From: Begonia masoniana
Taxonomy: Eukaryota; Streptophyta; Magnoliopsida; Cucurbitales; Begoniaceae
NCBI GenBank assembly: GCA_022432975.1
Contig: CM039502.1
Location: 3,338,375-3,402,374 of the forward strand
DNA length: 64,000 nucleotides
Direction: 5' to 3'
Part shown: in pieces, positions 24,746 to 44,499 of the stretch
Layout of the letters: every line of letters begins with the position of its first letter
How positions within the stretch are numbered: the stretch's first letter is position 1
Notes under the pieces: model-generated
Databases searched by the model: none
The model's input: the letters and a program-made list of their open reading frames with translations, nothing else
Told to the model about the DNA's origin: nothing
Made by a program: the position numbers and the translations under genes

Positions 24746-26797
24746 GATCCAAAATCTAAGGAATTAGCGTTGCTGCCACAAGTAATGAAACCACGACATT
24801 GTTGATTATAAAGAGTTGTGGCACTGAAAGAAGACATAATATGCTTACGGACTTACTCAAAAGTCAGTTCAATGATTCAATGTCGGCAAGCCAGATCTTT
24901 GACCACAAAACTTAGTCTGTGCTTGGACAAATTTTTTGTCTAAGGATCATCGTATCAGGTCAGGGTCGGACTTTGGTCGCAATTTAACTGATCAAATTGT
25001 TACCCTGACTTGGCAACATTGCAAAACACTATCAGAGACACATGTGGTTATGATGAGCACACAAGGTTATGATTCATCGAACAAGTAATTGAAAACTGGT
25101 ACAATCAACGAGAGATAAATGATAAAATTCAAAATTCATGTTCGTAATATAAATGATACATTTAATTCAGTACAATCGTGGATTACACTTTATTGAGCTT
25201 TTATTTATGGCAACTCTAAACTCGAATGATTGGAGAGACGATTCCACTTCTTGGCAGACCTCTATTGACAACTTACTTCCGACATGACATTTTCATTACT
25301 AAATGAACCTCTATTGGTGTCTCGAACATCCGGCTAATGGAATTGGTGGTGCAATTTAATCAGAAGGAGAATACCCCGCAGTAAAGCCGAATTTTCTCAT
25401 AGATAGATTTCACAAATGGATTCTTTGAAGGTATTTGATGTGTCTCACACGGAGACATTCAACATCGTTTCGGTTTAGAATTGAAGCAATCCGCATATGT
25501 GACAATTGATTGGTTCAACAGCCTGTAGATCATGTTAATTCACATAGAAATCCACTAGTATTCCACTTGGACAGAAGAATCCCACAATAAACATTTGCAT
25601 ACGTAATATGTTAAAACTATAGGACTTGCACCAACATTAATCTACACAAAATATGCATTGGCAAAATAGACGTTACATTGACACAACGAGGTGAGAGATG
25701 TTGGCCACTTGTAAGGAAAAAGCCGACGAGTAGCACTGGAAGAAGAAATGACTAGATCAGCCAAGGTCAATAAGTGTGAGTTGATCGAATTTAACATAAA
25801 TTGTGGGAAATGAAAGGGTAATTAATGGAATGAAGGGGTGTGACTATCAAAGAGTCGAGACATAACAAAATTTAACATAAGATAATAAAAAACATAAATG
25901 AAGGTCTTCATAACTTCCACTTTGTGTGCGGCTATCCATATTACATCATATATAGACGTTTGGACACAAATAATTCGTAAGCATGGCAACAATAAGTCCA
26001 AGATTCAATGGCAACAACTTTCATTGTGAGACTAAATCAAAATCCCTCTGTCATCTGTCACTAAACCAATGTAACAATGTCTGCATCTTCAACGATATAG
26101 TAATAGTTGAAAATCAAATAATAATAATTGAAAAAAAATAAACGCGGAAACACATTGACTCTAAGATTTATGTGAAAATTTTAAATTTGAAAAAATCACG
26201 ACATAAGAGAAATTCACTACAGAAAATCAATATACAATTGAGTTTTACGACCCAAACATCAATATATAAAATAAAATATAAAATATTAATATTAATATAC
26301 GAGCCCGACAGGGTCCAACTAGAATTTGGGTTACACTGAACTCTAACAATCTACACCTTGACACAGATTTTGTTTAACAGAAGTATATTCAACAATATAC
26401 TCTGTCAAACAATGTTGGATGTAATTGATGTAATTAATGTATTTAATATAATAAATTAACTACTTATATTTTATTACAATTGCATTATTGTGTGACACGT
26501 CAACGTATATTTTAAGATAGTATAATAAGATAATACAAGTAAGATTAATTTTCAGTTTTTTTTTTTTTTGAAAATTAATACTTTACACAATAATAATGCA
26601 AATGGGTGAGATTCTAGTAACAGAGGGACTAGCCGGTGAAGGCTCTTCCTATTTCCCTTGTGTTTTTTGTCAACGGCTCCGCCTTTCATTTTCATCCCCC
26701 GTCACTTCTCTGTTTGCATACCAATTCCGCTACATTCTTCACTATTTTATTCTCCATCTCCAATCTCCTTTCCCCTCAAACCGTACAGTTCAAAGCA
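24746..26797. other. Gene-free spacer upstream of the ABC ATPase gene
   Basis: No credible reading frame or recognised family. It is mainly AT-rich, possibly old transposon debris. The CT-rich stretch at about 26690-26797 is the probable leader of the downstream gene. Confidence 0.4.
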
Positions 26798-28240
26798 ATG
26801 CCTTCCGCCTCAGATCGTCGAGGTAAAACTAATTCTACAAATTATCAAATCTGTAATTTCATCTCCAGTATTTCCATAGTAAACGATGCGTGTTTCTTTT
26901 TTCATTGAAATTCGCAGTCGATGAGGTCAGAGAGCATCTGTTAGTGGTCGAAAACGGAGAGGAAAACGAGACCGTAAAAGAGGTGAAGTTTCGCATACGA
27001 AATCTGAGTAAGGTATCGGAAACAACAGGAGCTCCGATTCTGAATGGGATCACGGTGGATTTACCGAAGGGATTGATAATCGGAATCATAGGGCCGAGCG
27101 GGAGCGGGAAAACGACGTTGCTGAGGGCTCTGAACAGGATGTGGGAGCCACCTTCCGGTAGTGTGTTTATGGATGGCGATGATATTCGCGAGCTTGATGT
27201 TCTCGGACTACGCCGGAAAGTCGGCATGCTTTTCCAACTTCCCGTCCTCTTTGAAGGTCAAGACTAAAAACTTCCTTAATTTAATTCATCTTTAATTCTT
27301 ACTTCATATTTACGTCTTAGTTTATCTTCCTAAGATATTATATTCTTTCTAATTTAATTCTCGTAATTTATTTTGTTTGATTTAAATTTGATCATATTTG
27401 ATTGATGATTACTTAATAGTGAAAATGAATTGTGTTTGACATTCAGGCACAGTTGCAGATAATGTAAGATATGGACCCCAGCTGAGGGGGAAGAAGTTGT
27501 CGGACGACGAGGTTCATAAGTTACTCAGGCTGGCAGATCTCGATGACTCTTTCTTTCACAAGACCGGAAGCGAACTATCGGTCGGTCAAGCTCAACGCGT
27601 TGCTCTTGCCAGGACCTTGGCCAACTCCCCGGAGGTAGTACTTTCATATTTGCTACTAAATATCACTATCATCAAATTTTCACACGAATAATAAAGCAAA
27701 TTGATAGACACTAGAAATGATAATCTTCAAAATTGAACGCAAAACTGAAAAGGAAAATGCAAAAATAGAACACCAAATCTTTTCAGAGAGCATGATTATA
27801 ATATTACAATGTGAATATAAATTTTACTACTCTATCTTATATGAATTTATAGAGAAAAAAAAAAACCTAAATAAAATTTATAATATGAACTCACAGTACT
27901 CAGTATAATTTGAATTGCACTGAACTCTAATCATACAAATTCCAAAGAGATTTCGATTTTGATTCTTGGGTATGAGTTTGAATAGGTTTTACTATTGGAC
28001 GAGCCAACGAGTGCTCTGGATCCGATCTCGACGGAGAATATAGAGGAGGTGCTGGTGAAGCTGAAGAAGAATTGGGGGCTGACAATTGTGATGGTTTCTC
28101 ACAGCATCAAGCAGATTCAGAGAGTTGCTGATTTGGTGTGTTTGGTTGTGAATGGTGAGATCGTTGAAGTTTTGAAGCCTGATCAACTCTCTGAAGCTAA
28201 GCATCACATGGCCCTCAAGTTCCTCCACCTCAGCTCATGA
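26798..28240 (+). CDS. ABCI17: ABC transporter I family ATPase (STAR1/ABCI17-like)
   Basis: Stand-alone nucleotide-binding subunit of the bacterial-type STAR1/ALS3 half-transporter, linked in rice and Arabidopsis to aluminium tolerance and UDP-glucose export. Exons 26798-26822, 26918-27256, 27447-27634 and 27986-28240 give 268 residues. All ATPase motifs are visible: Walker A GPSGSGKTT, Q-loop MLFQLP, signature LSVGQAQR, Walker B VLLLDEPTSALD and the switch His in MVSHS. There is no membrane segment, so a separate permease is required; none lies in the window. The start is the only ATG giving the short first exon in frame with the donor CGAG|GTAAAA. The C-terminus (KFLHLSS) is typical of the family. 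Confidence 0.93.
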
Positions 28241-29031
28241 CCATATTCTTGTGACTGTAAGTAATATGTTGAATCATCGTGTGAGAATAATCGAGGGTGC
28301 AAACAAACCAGTCCCGATATTGCCCAAAACTTTGCGACGATGCTACGACGATCAATGTGTCTCTCCTTAGTATTGATATGCGCGTGCAGTATAAGATTAA
28401 ATTAGAATTTATAAATAATTTTGTGATGATATAGCATTTTTAAATCAAATATTTTGTTTCTGAATGCAATCTCGTCTGTTGGTTTGTCATTTTTTGTAGA
28501 CCTCAAGATAATATGCACTTACTATATCTTCTTCCTGCCTATACATTTACTTAGATTTTTGCAATAACCACGAGATAAAATGATATTTTTATTATAATTA
28601 ATATTACGTCTACTCTATTATATTATTATCTAAACGTACTATAATTGGTCCAGAGTTCGGTAAATGATTGAGTTTCTCAAAAATAGAGGTGGAGATGGAT
28701 TCATCTACTAAATGGCGTAGAGAACATGTCATCAGATTGCTTTCTTACATAAAATAAAAAAATAAAAATAAAAATAAAAATAAAAATAAAAATATTTATC
28801 AAGATCGTCAAACCTCTCTATGCCAAATTTTTCGGAAAGTGTCTAAGGCTAAATAAATTTTTCGTTATTCAAGAAAGACATTCCGCCGAATTTTATAAGA
28901 GTTATCAGAAATGATTAATTTGGAGTGTCTATCTCAAGATTAACTATTTTTGTAACTGAGCTCTCAATTTTTTTACAAAAAAACAACATATTCATTGATA
29001 TGTAAAATAATTATTGTTATAATTAATGTAA
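28241..29031. other. 3' flank and spacer with (AAAAT)n microsatellite
   Basis: No gene seen. A short AAAAT/TAAAA microsatellite lies at about 28751-28793. The rest is AT-rich flank up to the foldback MITE. Confidence 0.6.
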
Positions 29032-29040
29032 TAAATTAAT

Positions 29041-29675
29041 GGGTAAAGTGCAAGTTGGCACCTACAACTAGGTAAAATGGACAATTTACACCGTAAATTT
29101 GGGTAAAGTGCAATTTGGCCCCTACAACTAAGTGAAATGGGCAATTTACACCGTAAACTTGAACAATAGGTAAGAACAAGCTTAATGTATTGATAATGGG
29201 TAATATGGCCCATACCGTCATATTTTCCATTAAAAAGTAACATTTTTTCACTTGTTCATTTTTTTTTTTCGAAATGCCCCTCACTAGACTGAAATCGAAC
29301 CAGACCGGTTCAGCTAATTTCATTTTTTTTTAATCCTATTTCTCAGAAAAGAGAAGACAGATGAATAGAATTAAAATAAAAAATAAAAAACCAAAGTGCA
29401 ATTAGCCGAACCGGTCTGGTTCGGTTCGGTTCAGTGAGGGGTATTTCGGGAAAAAAATGAACAAGTGAAAAAATGTTACTTTTTGACGGAAATTATGACG
29501 GTATGAGCCATATTGCCCATTATCAATACATTAAGGTTGTTCTTGCCTATTATCCAAGTTTACGGTGTAAATTGCCCATTTCACCTAGTTGTAGGGGACA
29601 AATTGCACTTTATTCAAGTTTACGGTGTAAATTACTTATTTCACCTAGTTGTAGGGGCCAAATTGCACTTTACCC
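29041..29675. mobile_element. Foldback MULE-type MITE with long TIRs
   Basis: Arms of about 275-285 bases (29041-29320 and 29401-29675) are near-perfect inverted repeats. Their outer ends are GGGTAAAGTGCAA and TTGCACTTTACCC. The target duplication TAAATTAAT is exact on both sides (29032-29040 and 29676-29684); 9 bp fits Mutator-like elements. Each arm begins with two tandem ~60-base subrepeats. The loop is AT-rich and non-coding. Confidence 0.85.
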
Positions 29676-29684
29676 TAAATTAAT

Positions 29685-30437
29685 TATTTATAATTTAACA
29701 TTTTAAATACACTAATCATATGTATCACAGCTCGGTGAGATGAGACTATAAAAACATAAGGACAATTTATATCATAATATTCGTTCTCTCTCATTTCTAA
29801 TATATTTGTTTGTAATTTAAAAATGTAACATTAACTTAATATCATAATTATCAAACAATTAGAACTAAGAAATGCTTTTAAGAGGTTAATTTATCAAACA
29901 ACTCATAAAAAAAATTGTAATATTAATGCTTAGCTTCTAATTTTATATTTATATTTTATTTTTCAACGAGACAATTACATTTTCATCTTTAATTGTTATT
30001 ATAAATTACATTAATTAATTAGTATCACCTCAATAATTTTGAGAAAAAAAAAAGTGAATAATTGGGATGTTTTACTTGCATATAATAATTAATAAAAATG
30101 TTAATATAGACTAAAATAATAATGTCAAAAAGGAAAGGTGGGACTTTTGATAAGGATGCAGAGGGAGTGCTCTGTCGACCACCAAATGCGACATTTGACA
30201 GGAGAAGATCATATACACTGAATGTACCCAAAAAAACATATTATAATATTTATTATAAATTCCAAATTAAAAAACAAATAATAATTAAATTTAATTGAAG
30301 CTCGGATTATATTAATTACGGGCAAACTGGTCATGGTGTAACCGCCAACGTCACCGTTTATCGCCGTCTAGCTTCGTCTCCGTTTAAGAAGGGGGAAAGC
30401 TTTATGAGAAAAAACGAGATTGAATTGATTTGACTGC
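29685..30437. other. AT-rich ETR1 upstream region
   Basis: No gene seen. This is the distal and proximal promoter of the ETR1-type gene, AT-rich with no repeat structure that I could define. Confidence 0.5.
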
Positions 30438-30445
30438 TATAAAAG
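30438..30445 (+). promoter_or_regulatory. TATA box of the ETR1-type gene
   Basis: TATAAAAG lies about 45 bases before a short upstream ORF and about 800 bases before the receptor start codon. A spliced leader would fit, as ETR1 genes commonly carry an intron in the 5' UTR. Confidence 0.5.
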
Positions 30446-30483
30446 AGCCAGCCGACCAAATCAACTTTTCTTTCTTCATTCAC

Positions 30484-30531
30484 ATGGCGGCAGCAGCAGA
30501 AGAAGAAGAAGAAGAAGGGCTAGGAAGGTGA
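30484..30531 (+). other. Upstream ORF with a GAA run in the ETR1 leader
   Basis: The first ATG after the TATA box opens a 15-codon frame ending TGA at 30529-30531. It encodes Met, four Ala, six Glu (six GAA codons) and a short tail. It could lower receptor translation. The GAA run is a small version of the huge AAG tract downstream. Confidence 0.45.
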
Positions 30532-31235
30532 AGCCCTTTCGTCTGAAATTTTGAAGTAGCTATCAACTTCTCTTGCTTCCTATGCTGGTTTCTCCCCTCA
30601 GTCAATCCGTCGATCCTGCTGATGTGATCCTGGCCGATATGAATTTTCTTAGTTTAATCGCTCTTGGTTGTTCATCAAGCTGATAAATGCGAATCTTCTT
30701 GGCTTGGATAGTTTTTGAAGGTTTGAATTTGCTGCTTGAGCTTCTCGTTTCGGTGTCAGATTCTTTCAGTTCTTATGTCTTGTGCCGTTCAATGCTAAAT
30801 TTTTCTTTTTGAAAAACAGATACTTCTAGAGGAATTCATGTCCTACTAACTACTAAATCTGGGGGTTTTGATCCACCTTCACTATTCCTTATTTTCTGCG
30901 TGAGAATTGTTGCTAGATTCCAGTTCTTTGTTCTCTGGTGCAATTGGTCGTGTCTTCACTCCGTATCAGCGCTTGCTCGTAGTATTTATTTATTAGCTTT
31001 AAAATTATCGTACAAAATTTAGACGTAGGGATCTCACTTTGCACCAAATTACTGATTTGTGGAGAAGGTCCTAAAACTCGTTCCAGTCTTCTAAGTCTTT
31101 GCACAGAACGTACCGCAATTTTTGCAAATCATTATTTTGATTACTGTAATTTCACAGAACTGATGTGTCAATGTGCTTTATAACAGCTGATATGTGATAG
31201 ACGAGCTTAGTGTTGGCGAAGGAGGTGTGGTTAAT

Positions 31236-37991
<6,756 letters not shown>

Positions 37992-38734
37992 AGCAGGGAG
38001 GTGAAGTTGTCGAAATGGAGAAATCTAACTGTTTTCTTTGTCGTCAACGGAGGTACAGATATTAAAGAGGAAGCTTATATGTTGCCATTGAGACTATCTG
38101 CTCAAATTCAGGTTCATGTTTTGCTGACCGAAAGCGAACCTCTCGAAACACTCAGGCAATTTTCCGCTATTGATTGTCCATCAATCTGTAACTTAACTAA
38201 ATGCAACCTTTACGAAGTAGTCTACTTTTGTGTATCTCAGTTGCCTCATAATTTTATCCTTTTCAATCAAGTTACTGTCAATAATAAGAGATTATAAAAG
38301 TTGATTAGCCAAAATAACCACTTTTACTCGTATATTTCTCCAGTTTTCTCATCATGCATTGCGAAGAAAACCGCAATCGAAGAATTCTCAATCAAATTGT
38401 AGCACACACTTGATGAATTTCTGGTCGGAAAAAAAAAAACTATGCTTGAATCAGGAATTCCTTGATGAATCACTCTTGCATAACAATTTTTGTACCATTT
38501 CACTAAATAGGACGTGTACAGAAATGGGAAAGTCTTGCCCTCACAACAGCTTCAACACCCCCAAAAAACAACTTCTCACAACATTTCACTCTGATCCCAT
38601 CTCTTTTCCTGAAATATGATGCCAGTGTGACAAAATCAACAGGAAACACAGCAAAATATAGAGACCACAAAATATCCGTCTCCAATCACCTTGCGCTTTA
38701 CGTTTCTCGTTGATTATACTTTAGAACGTATCTT
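37992..38734. other. Convergent 3' region between ETR1 and the MBD gene
   Basis: Both genes end into this 743-base stretch. It should hold both 3' UTRs. No further coding sequence or RNA gene seen. Confidence 0.6.
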
Positions 38735-40985
38735 CTACAACCCATCTTTCCTTATTCGCTTGTTTGAAGATTGACTCATAGGATTCATTTGCTCGGGCCG
38801 ACCGAGTTGCAGTGCCGTGAAGTCATCGGGTCCTGCCCACCTCACTGGATTCACTGCAGGAAACAATGAAAGATTACTGCTTTTTGACCTCAAATATACT
38901 TCTAACCATTTGCATACTTTAAAAAGATTATCCGTTGACGTGGAGCTTGTGTGACTATCATTAATAGGTGTAATAATTAAGATACAATGTAAAAACAAAG
39001 TGTAAACTCTCGGAAACTTCACAAAGCATAGTAGAAGACTTGGTCGAGAACAAATTATAAGACATTATGAAATCGTCCCACTATGGGACTCATACACGAG
39101 AGTTTCTCTTTAGTACCTTGATCAAGTCCGTAAGGTCTAGAAACGTCACATGAGGCAGTTAAACGGGCAGGACGCTTTCTTACGTAATTTTGTTGTAGAG
39201 GCTTTGGGATTTGAAACGAGAATCGCGCTGGATTTACCCCTTCTGTCATATATTCTGGATGTTGTAGCAAATATCTACATTGTTAAACCAATCGAGATCG
39301 AAAATTGTGAATTGCGATAATTGAATATTCATAAATAACAAATCACGATAAGATAGGAAATGCATCATCATAACATCAAAACTTCGTACTTTTGGATTTC
39401 CACCATCGACCGAAGTCTTTTTCCTGACGGAGCAACATAATACCTGAATAGAAACGAAGGTTCGATTAAGAGAACTGCGAAAAGTAAATCAGTAAAAGAA
39501 AAGAAACAATATAAGAGGTGAAGAATTCAATTTGTTTATTGAAAGCACCTACATTCCTGATTAGCATAAAGCTAAGGGAAGGAAAAATGACAGGTGGAAA
39601 AATTATAAGGTTGAACAACTGTTATATCAAATCTGATAGCCTTGCAATAATAAAACTTAAAAGGCTACTGCTTTTGCAAGAAGTTTGAAGCAGAATTTAC
39701 ACTTGTGTTTCGTGTGATAGAATTTCTAGTGCTGTAAAATCGCGCTATGTGCACATTCACAAAGAGAACATAAAAGTGGTTGTCACTTTTCTCTTTCTAC
39801 AAACAGTTTTTCAAAAAAGTAAAAAACCAGAAATCCATATCAGAAAATTAATTTAGTACTGAAAATAAAAGATCGAATCTGTATGTAAAACTTGATTAGA
39901 AGCACACGCAACATTGAGATTTTGACGATAAAATTATTTATATTTTTTTTGAAAAATCTAATCAGCAAAACTGGAATCATAAATCATAGAGAATGTACCA
40001 ACATGAAAATAAATGTACATTTATTCAATTCGATCTATTTAGGTGAAACAAAATCATTATTGGTGATTAAAGTGAGGACCAATTATTTATGGAAGTTGCA
40101 TCCGCGCATTGCCGGAAAATATGGTAATAATTAGCAGGAATTAGCCACATGCACAAATCACTACAAGATTTCTATCACCAACCACTGGTTTTGTATCTCG
40201 CCTACCCAATCTCCCAGAGTAAAAATCTCTTAATAACAAGTATTGGTTTCAAATTTTTGATCTTACGACAAACTGAAGATATATGTTTGACTAATCAGAA
40301 CATAGAAATTATTGATCTACAACGGGTCATGAAAGCGAAAGAATAAAAAAATACAAGAGAATTTAGAGCCTTACACATCTGCAAATTTCGTACTGCCTTC
40401 ACCTCTGATCCTTAGGAGTCGTTGCCACCCAGGAGGAGCCTGTGCAATATTAGGCTTATCTATTGCCCAAAGCCTACTACCATCTTGGGTAATGTCTGGA
40501 GGATCATCACATGAAACACAAGGCCGCCACTCACGAGCAGTTTCACAGACAAATGGCTGTTCCAGAATGAATTCTCGTATTTCTTCATATTTTTCTTTTG
40601 TTGGGATGAGTCTCCATTTGAAACATTTAGCACACTGCACAGTAAATGCCCCTACAGATGGTAAACTTCTAGAAGAACGACCTGAGGTTGAGTTTACAGA
40701 GTAAGTCAGAGTTGGGTATTCAACACGTTCAGGTACTGCTTCGATTGCAACTGAACCATTAGCCACAGGATTATAGAGTACTAATGCCCGAGAAGTATTT
40801 TGGCTAGATTCATCAACCTGATTCTCATTCTCTGCTGATTTATCCTCCGAGGAAGAAGAGGATGACGAAGGAACAATTATGGGCTCCTTACAATTGCTTA
40901 CTGAGTTATAATATAATTTTGGAACATTCAACTCATGTTCTTCGAGCTTAACTTTAACGGAACATTCACGAAGATCAGACCACAT
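38735..40985 (-). CDS. CW-type zinc finger / methyl-CpG-binding domain protein (MBD2/MBD12-like)
   Basis: Nuclear chromatin protein of the plant MBD subgroup that joins a CW finger to an MBD. Exons (high to low): 40985-40375, 39443-39390, 39274-39117 and 38853-38735; phases agree and give 313 residues. The N-terminal 110 residues are low-complexity, with a Ser run and acidic stretches. The CW domain starts FTVQCAKCFKWRLIP and ends CVSCDDPPDI, with the conserved Cys and Trp. The MBD begins DGSRLWAIDKPNIAQAPPGW, continues LLRIRGEGSTKFADV and runs into YYVAPSGKRLRS in the next exon. The tail ends with a basic KRIRKDGL. The ATG at 40985 is the first in frame after a likely acceptor at about 41005; a longer N-terminus is possible. 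CW fingers elsewhere bind methylated histone H3 lysine 4. Confidence 0.85.
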
Positions 40986-41121
40986 CTGAATCAATCCAAC
41001 AGAGCTGAGATTAAAACACAATAATGATCCTCAAATATCACAAAATTCAAATGAAGTAAAAAATTTTAGAGCCCAGATTGTGAGCAGCAAAAGAAGAATC
41101 ACAAAGTTCATTTTCATTCTT

Positions 41122-44095
41122 CCATGATAGAAAGTGAGGGTAAAACTTACTCCAAAAGTTAGATCAAGGAATGAAGAAATTCCTCTTATATTTATACAAG
41201 ACCATTTGTTTTAGTTCTATCGATGTGGGACAACACCCGCCCACACGTCTAGCGTGATAGGTTTTTCTTTCTTTCACATCTAGTGTGTTTAATCGGTCCT
41301 CACATCGTACAGATTTAGCTCTGATACCATAATAGAAAGTGTGAGGGTAAAACTCACTCCAAAAGCTAGCTCAAGGAGTGAGAGAATCCCCTTCATATTT
41401 ATACAGGACTGTTTGCTTTAGTTATGCCTATGTGGACAACACCCGCCCACACGTCTAGCGTGATAGATTTTTTTTCTTTCACATCTAGCGTGTTTAATCG
41501 GTCCTCACATCATACAGATTTAGCTCTGATACCATAATAGAAAGTGAGAGGGTGGAACTCACTCCAAAAACTATTTCAATGAATGAAGGAATCTCCTTCA
41601 TATTTATACAGGACCGTTTGCTTTGCTTCCGTCGATGTGAGACAATACTCCAAAAGACAATCACAGGTAAACGAGCTGTGTAACCTCTTACTTAGCAAAG
41701 GTGTACTATTTAAAAGAAAAACATAAGTTGAAAACATAAGAAGTATAAAAAATAAAAAAGAGGATAGATATGGCAATTAATGAAAAAATAGAACTTTTTT
41801 CTTATTCAATTAAGAAATGGAACTTTGGTTAAAAGAAGCAGCGTTACTACTAAATAATCCATGATTACACTGCGCCTTGATCCGTTGGACAACCGAGTAC
41901 TTACACTTGCTTGGCATCTTGCTCCTACTCATACAACCAAGTACTCAATCCTACTCCTCTAGTAGAGTATCTTGGGCGATAAATATACTCAGGACCTAAT
42001 AACTACTCAAAACAGTGACTATCTGGGGAATACTGACTTCATTCACACTAACTGCTCAATGTGCTAATATGTATAAACTGAGTTTGTGTTAGAAGGGGGC
42101 TATCAACCACAAAGTATCATCAATGGCATAAACAGTATCAACCGATTGGAGGTCCTCCATAAGGGTATCAATGGGGAAGGTATCAACCGATTGAGGGTCC
42201 TCCATAATGGTATCGACCAGCTAAAGGGTTCCTAAAAGAATATCCAAAAGGTGAGGGCTCTTGTAGAAGTATCTACTGGCTGGTATCCATAATCTCAATG
42301 GCTCTTGGTCAAATATTCAGCGACTCTAGTAGGGGATCTATCATAAAGGAATCAGTCACCTGAGGGGCTTCTATAAAGGTATCCATGACCTTAGGCGCTT
42401 CTATCTGAAAATCCCTCGGCTGAGGGTGTCCTATAGGTGTATACACTAACTTAGGGTCTGCCATTAAGGTAATCACAGATTGCAGATCATTCTAAGAGGC
42501 ATATGTTAACTGTTCTTCCGTTCACTAAGACGTGTGTTGCCTAGGGTTATGTCCGACCCCGATCACTAGTCTTTGAATTAAAACCTCCAAGTCATTAAGA
42601 AGAAAAAAATTTGAATTCTCGTAATTTCTCTTTATTATAATAAAAATCTGAAATCAGTATGTCATCAATATTTGACATGATCTTTCATCAAATATCAGTG
42701 ATCTGGGTATTCACATCTACAATCAAGGATGCTTCAATGTCGAACTGAGATATGCCCTGTAGATTGTATCCATCTAGGCTTGTTCTTTGACAAACCATGA
42801 GAGGAGCTTTGCCTTTTGTAACATCTTTCAAAAACATGAACGGCCATAATCCAATCCCCCTCCCTCTCCTCCACCATCATCAATTGTTGATATTGCGTCC
42901 TCATCACCATCAACTTGGTCAAAAACATAGGTGAAGTCATATTGTAAGTATGGTCACTTTTATGTTCCAATCCCAAGAGTCCTTAGCCTCAACTTCTGTG
43001 GGCACTCCGATTGTTTTCACAAGAATATTAAAAAATAAATCCAATTAGATTGTAAAAGGAGCCAAAAAAATTCGTTTCACTAAAACACATTCCATATTAC
43101 TTACAAACTCGTTTACTAAGATCATCTTCCTCAATCCTTTTCATTTTTTGAAAAACTTGTTCAAGTACCGTACATCCAAACTTCTCCAATGTCGAGTAAT
43201 CCCTCAAAGTATGTATCTTTTAGCTAATGGGAATGAGACTCGTCTGGCAGAATGAGCTAACATCCAAACTTTAACAGTGTCATTAGCCTACACGCGTAAT
43301 TACTAATCTAGAATACTTGTATCCCACCTTGAACCACATTTCAAAAGCCATAGTAACTTTTCTCTAACAACATATGATGAATCATCAGTTCAGAGAATGT
43401 GACTACCTCATATACAGAAAAAGATGCTCAAAACAAATTTCTCCAAACCTCTTGATTTGCTACTCTGACAAAACGATTTTACAAACTCAATCGCCTTCGT
43501 GTCTGAACGACTAGTTAAACGTGTGGAAAAATTCACTGATTTTTAGAATACACAGCCATCAGCAAAAAAATTGATTAATTTATCAAAATTTCACTAAAAA
43601 TTCAACATTGTAATTGAACTCGACGTGACGAGTAACTTTCATGAGTACTCGAGCAGGACCGAGAAGCTTAGTTAGTTGGAGTACTCAGTTGGCTGAGTAA
43701 GGGAGAAGTGTTGCGTATTCACAGGTTCCTCATGAAAAACACACTGTGGGAAGGTGTACAAGGTATTGTTATCCCAAATCGACAGAATTAAAGTGAAATA
43801 ACTTGTATAAATATGAGGGAGATTCCCTCAATCCTTGAGCTAGCTTTTGGAGTGAGTTCTATCCTCTCACTTTCTATCATGGTATCAGGAACTAGGTCTG
43901 TTTGATGTGAGGACGGTAGAAAACACGCTAGACGTGAAGGAAAAAAAAAAAATTTATGACGCTAGACATGTAGGCATGTGTTGTCTCACGTCGACAAAAC
44001 CAAAGTGAAAGAGCCTGTATAAATATGAGGCAGATTCCCTCAATCTTTGAACTATCTTTTGGAGTGAATTCTACCATCTCACTTTCTTATTAGGT
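41122..44095. mobile_element. LTR-derived structure with inverted repeat arrays
   Basis: The left flank holds tandem copies of a ~205-base unit (41122-41325, 41326-41530 and a partial copy to about 41655). The right flank (about 43770-44095) holds the same unit inverted, in about 1.5 copies. Each unit contains a TATAAATATGAGG-like promoter stretch, a GTCTAGCGTG motif and, at its border, TGGTATCAGAGCTA, a plant initiator-Met primer-binding-site sequence (seen as its complement on the left). The units are thus LTR/PBS junctions. The ~2.1-kb centre has no recognisable gag or pol. Confidence 0.65.
42110..42480. repeat. Degenerate ~50-bp tandem repeats
   Basis: Several diverged copies of a unit containing GGTATCAACCGATTG and AGGGTCCTCCATAA follow one another. 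They lie in the centre of the inverted LTR-like structure. No coding sense was recognised. Confidence 0.55.
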
Positions 44096-44499
44096 ACTTC
44101 CCTTTAATCAATGTTTCATTAAAGGAAAAAGGATTAGAGGTTGTGATTTTTACCAATTTCTCCCTCGATAGAAGAACAAAAGGAATGAGGCATAATAATA
44201 TCCAAGACAGAAAATCAAGTCAAAACCCAATGTTGTATACCAACGAAGAAAATATCGTTTCATAAAAGAGTGAAAACGCTATACAATCCTAGTGACGCGT
44301 CAAATCTTTCCACGAACTCATCTTTTCATTAATTCCAACACATTTCTCAGAAACCAAACATATGCAATCTACATCATCCAACCAAAAAGTCGTCGAAATA
44401 AAACAAACCCAGAATAAAAGATGATACAAAAACGCCACCAGAAACTCCAAACAAAATCAATAAAATTACCAGATAGAATATAAGAAGCACAAACTTTAC

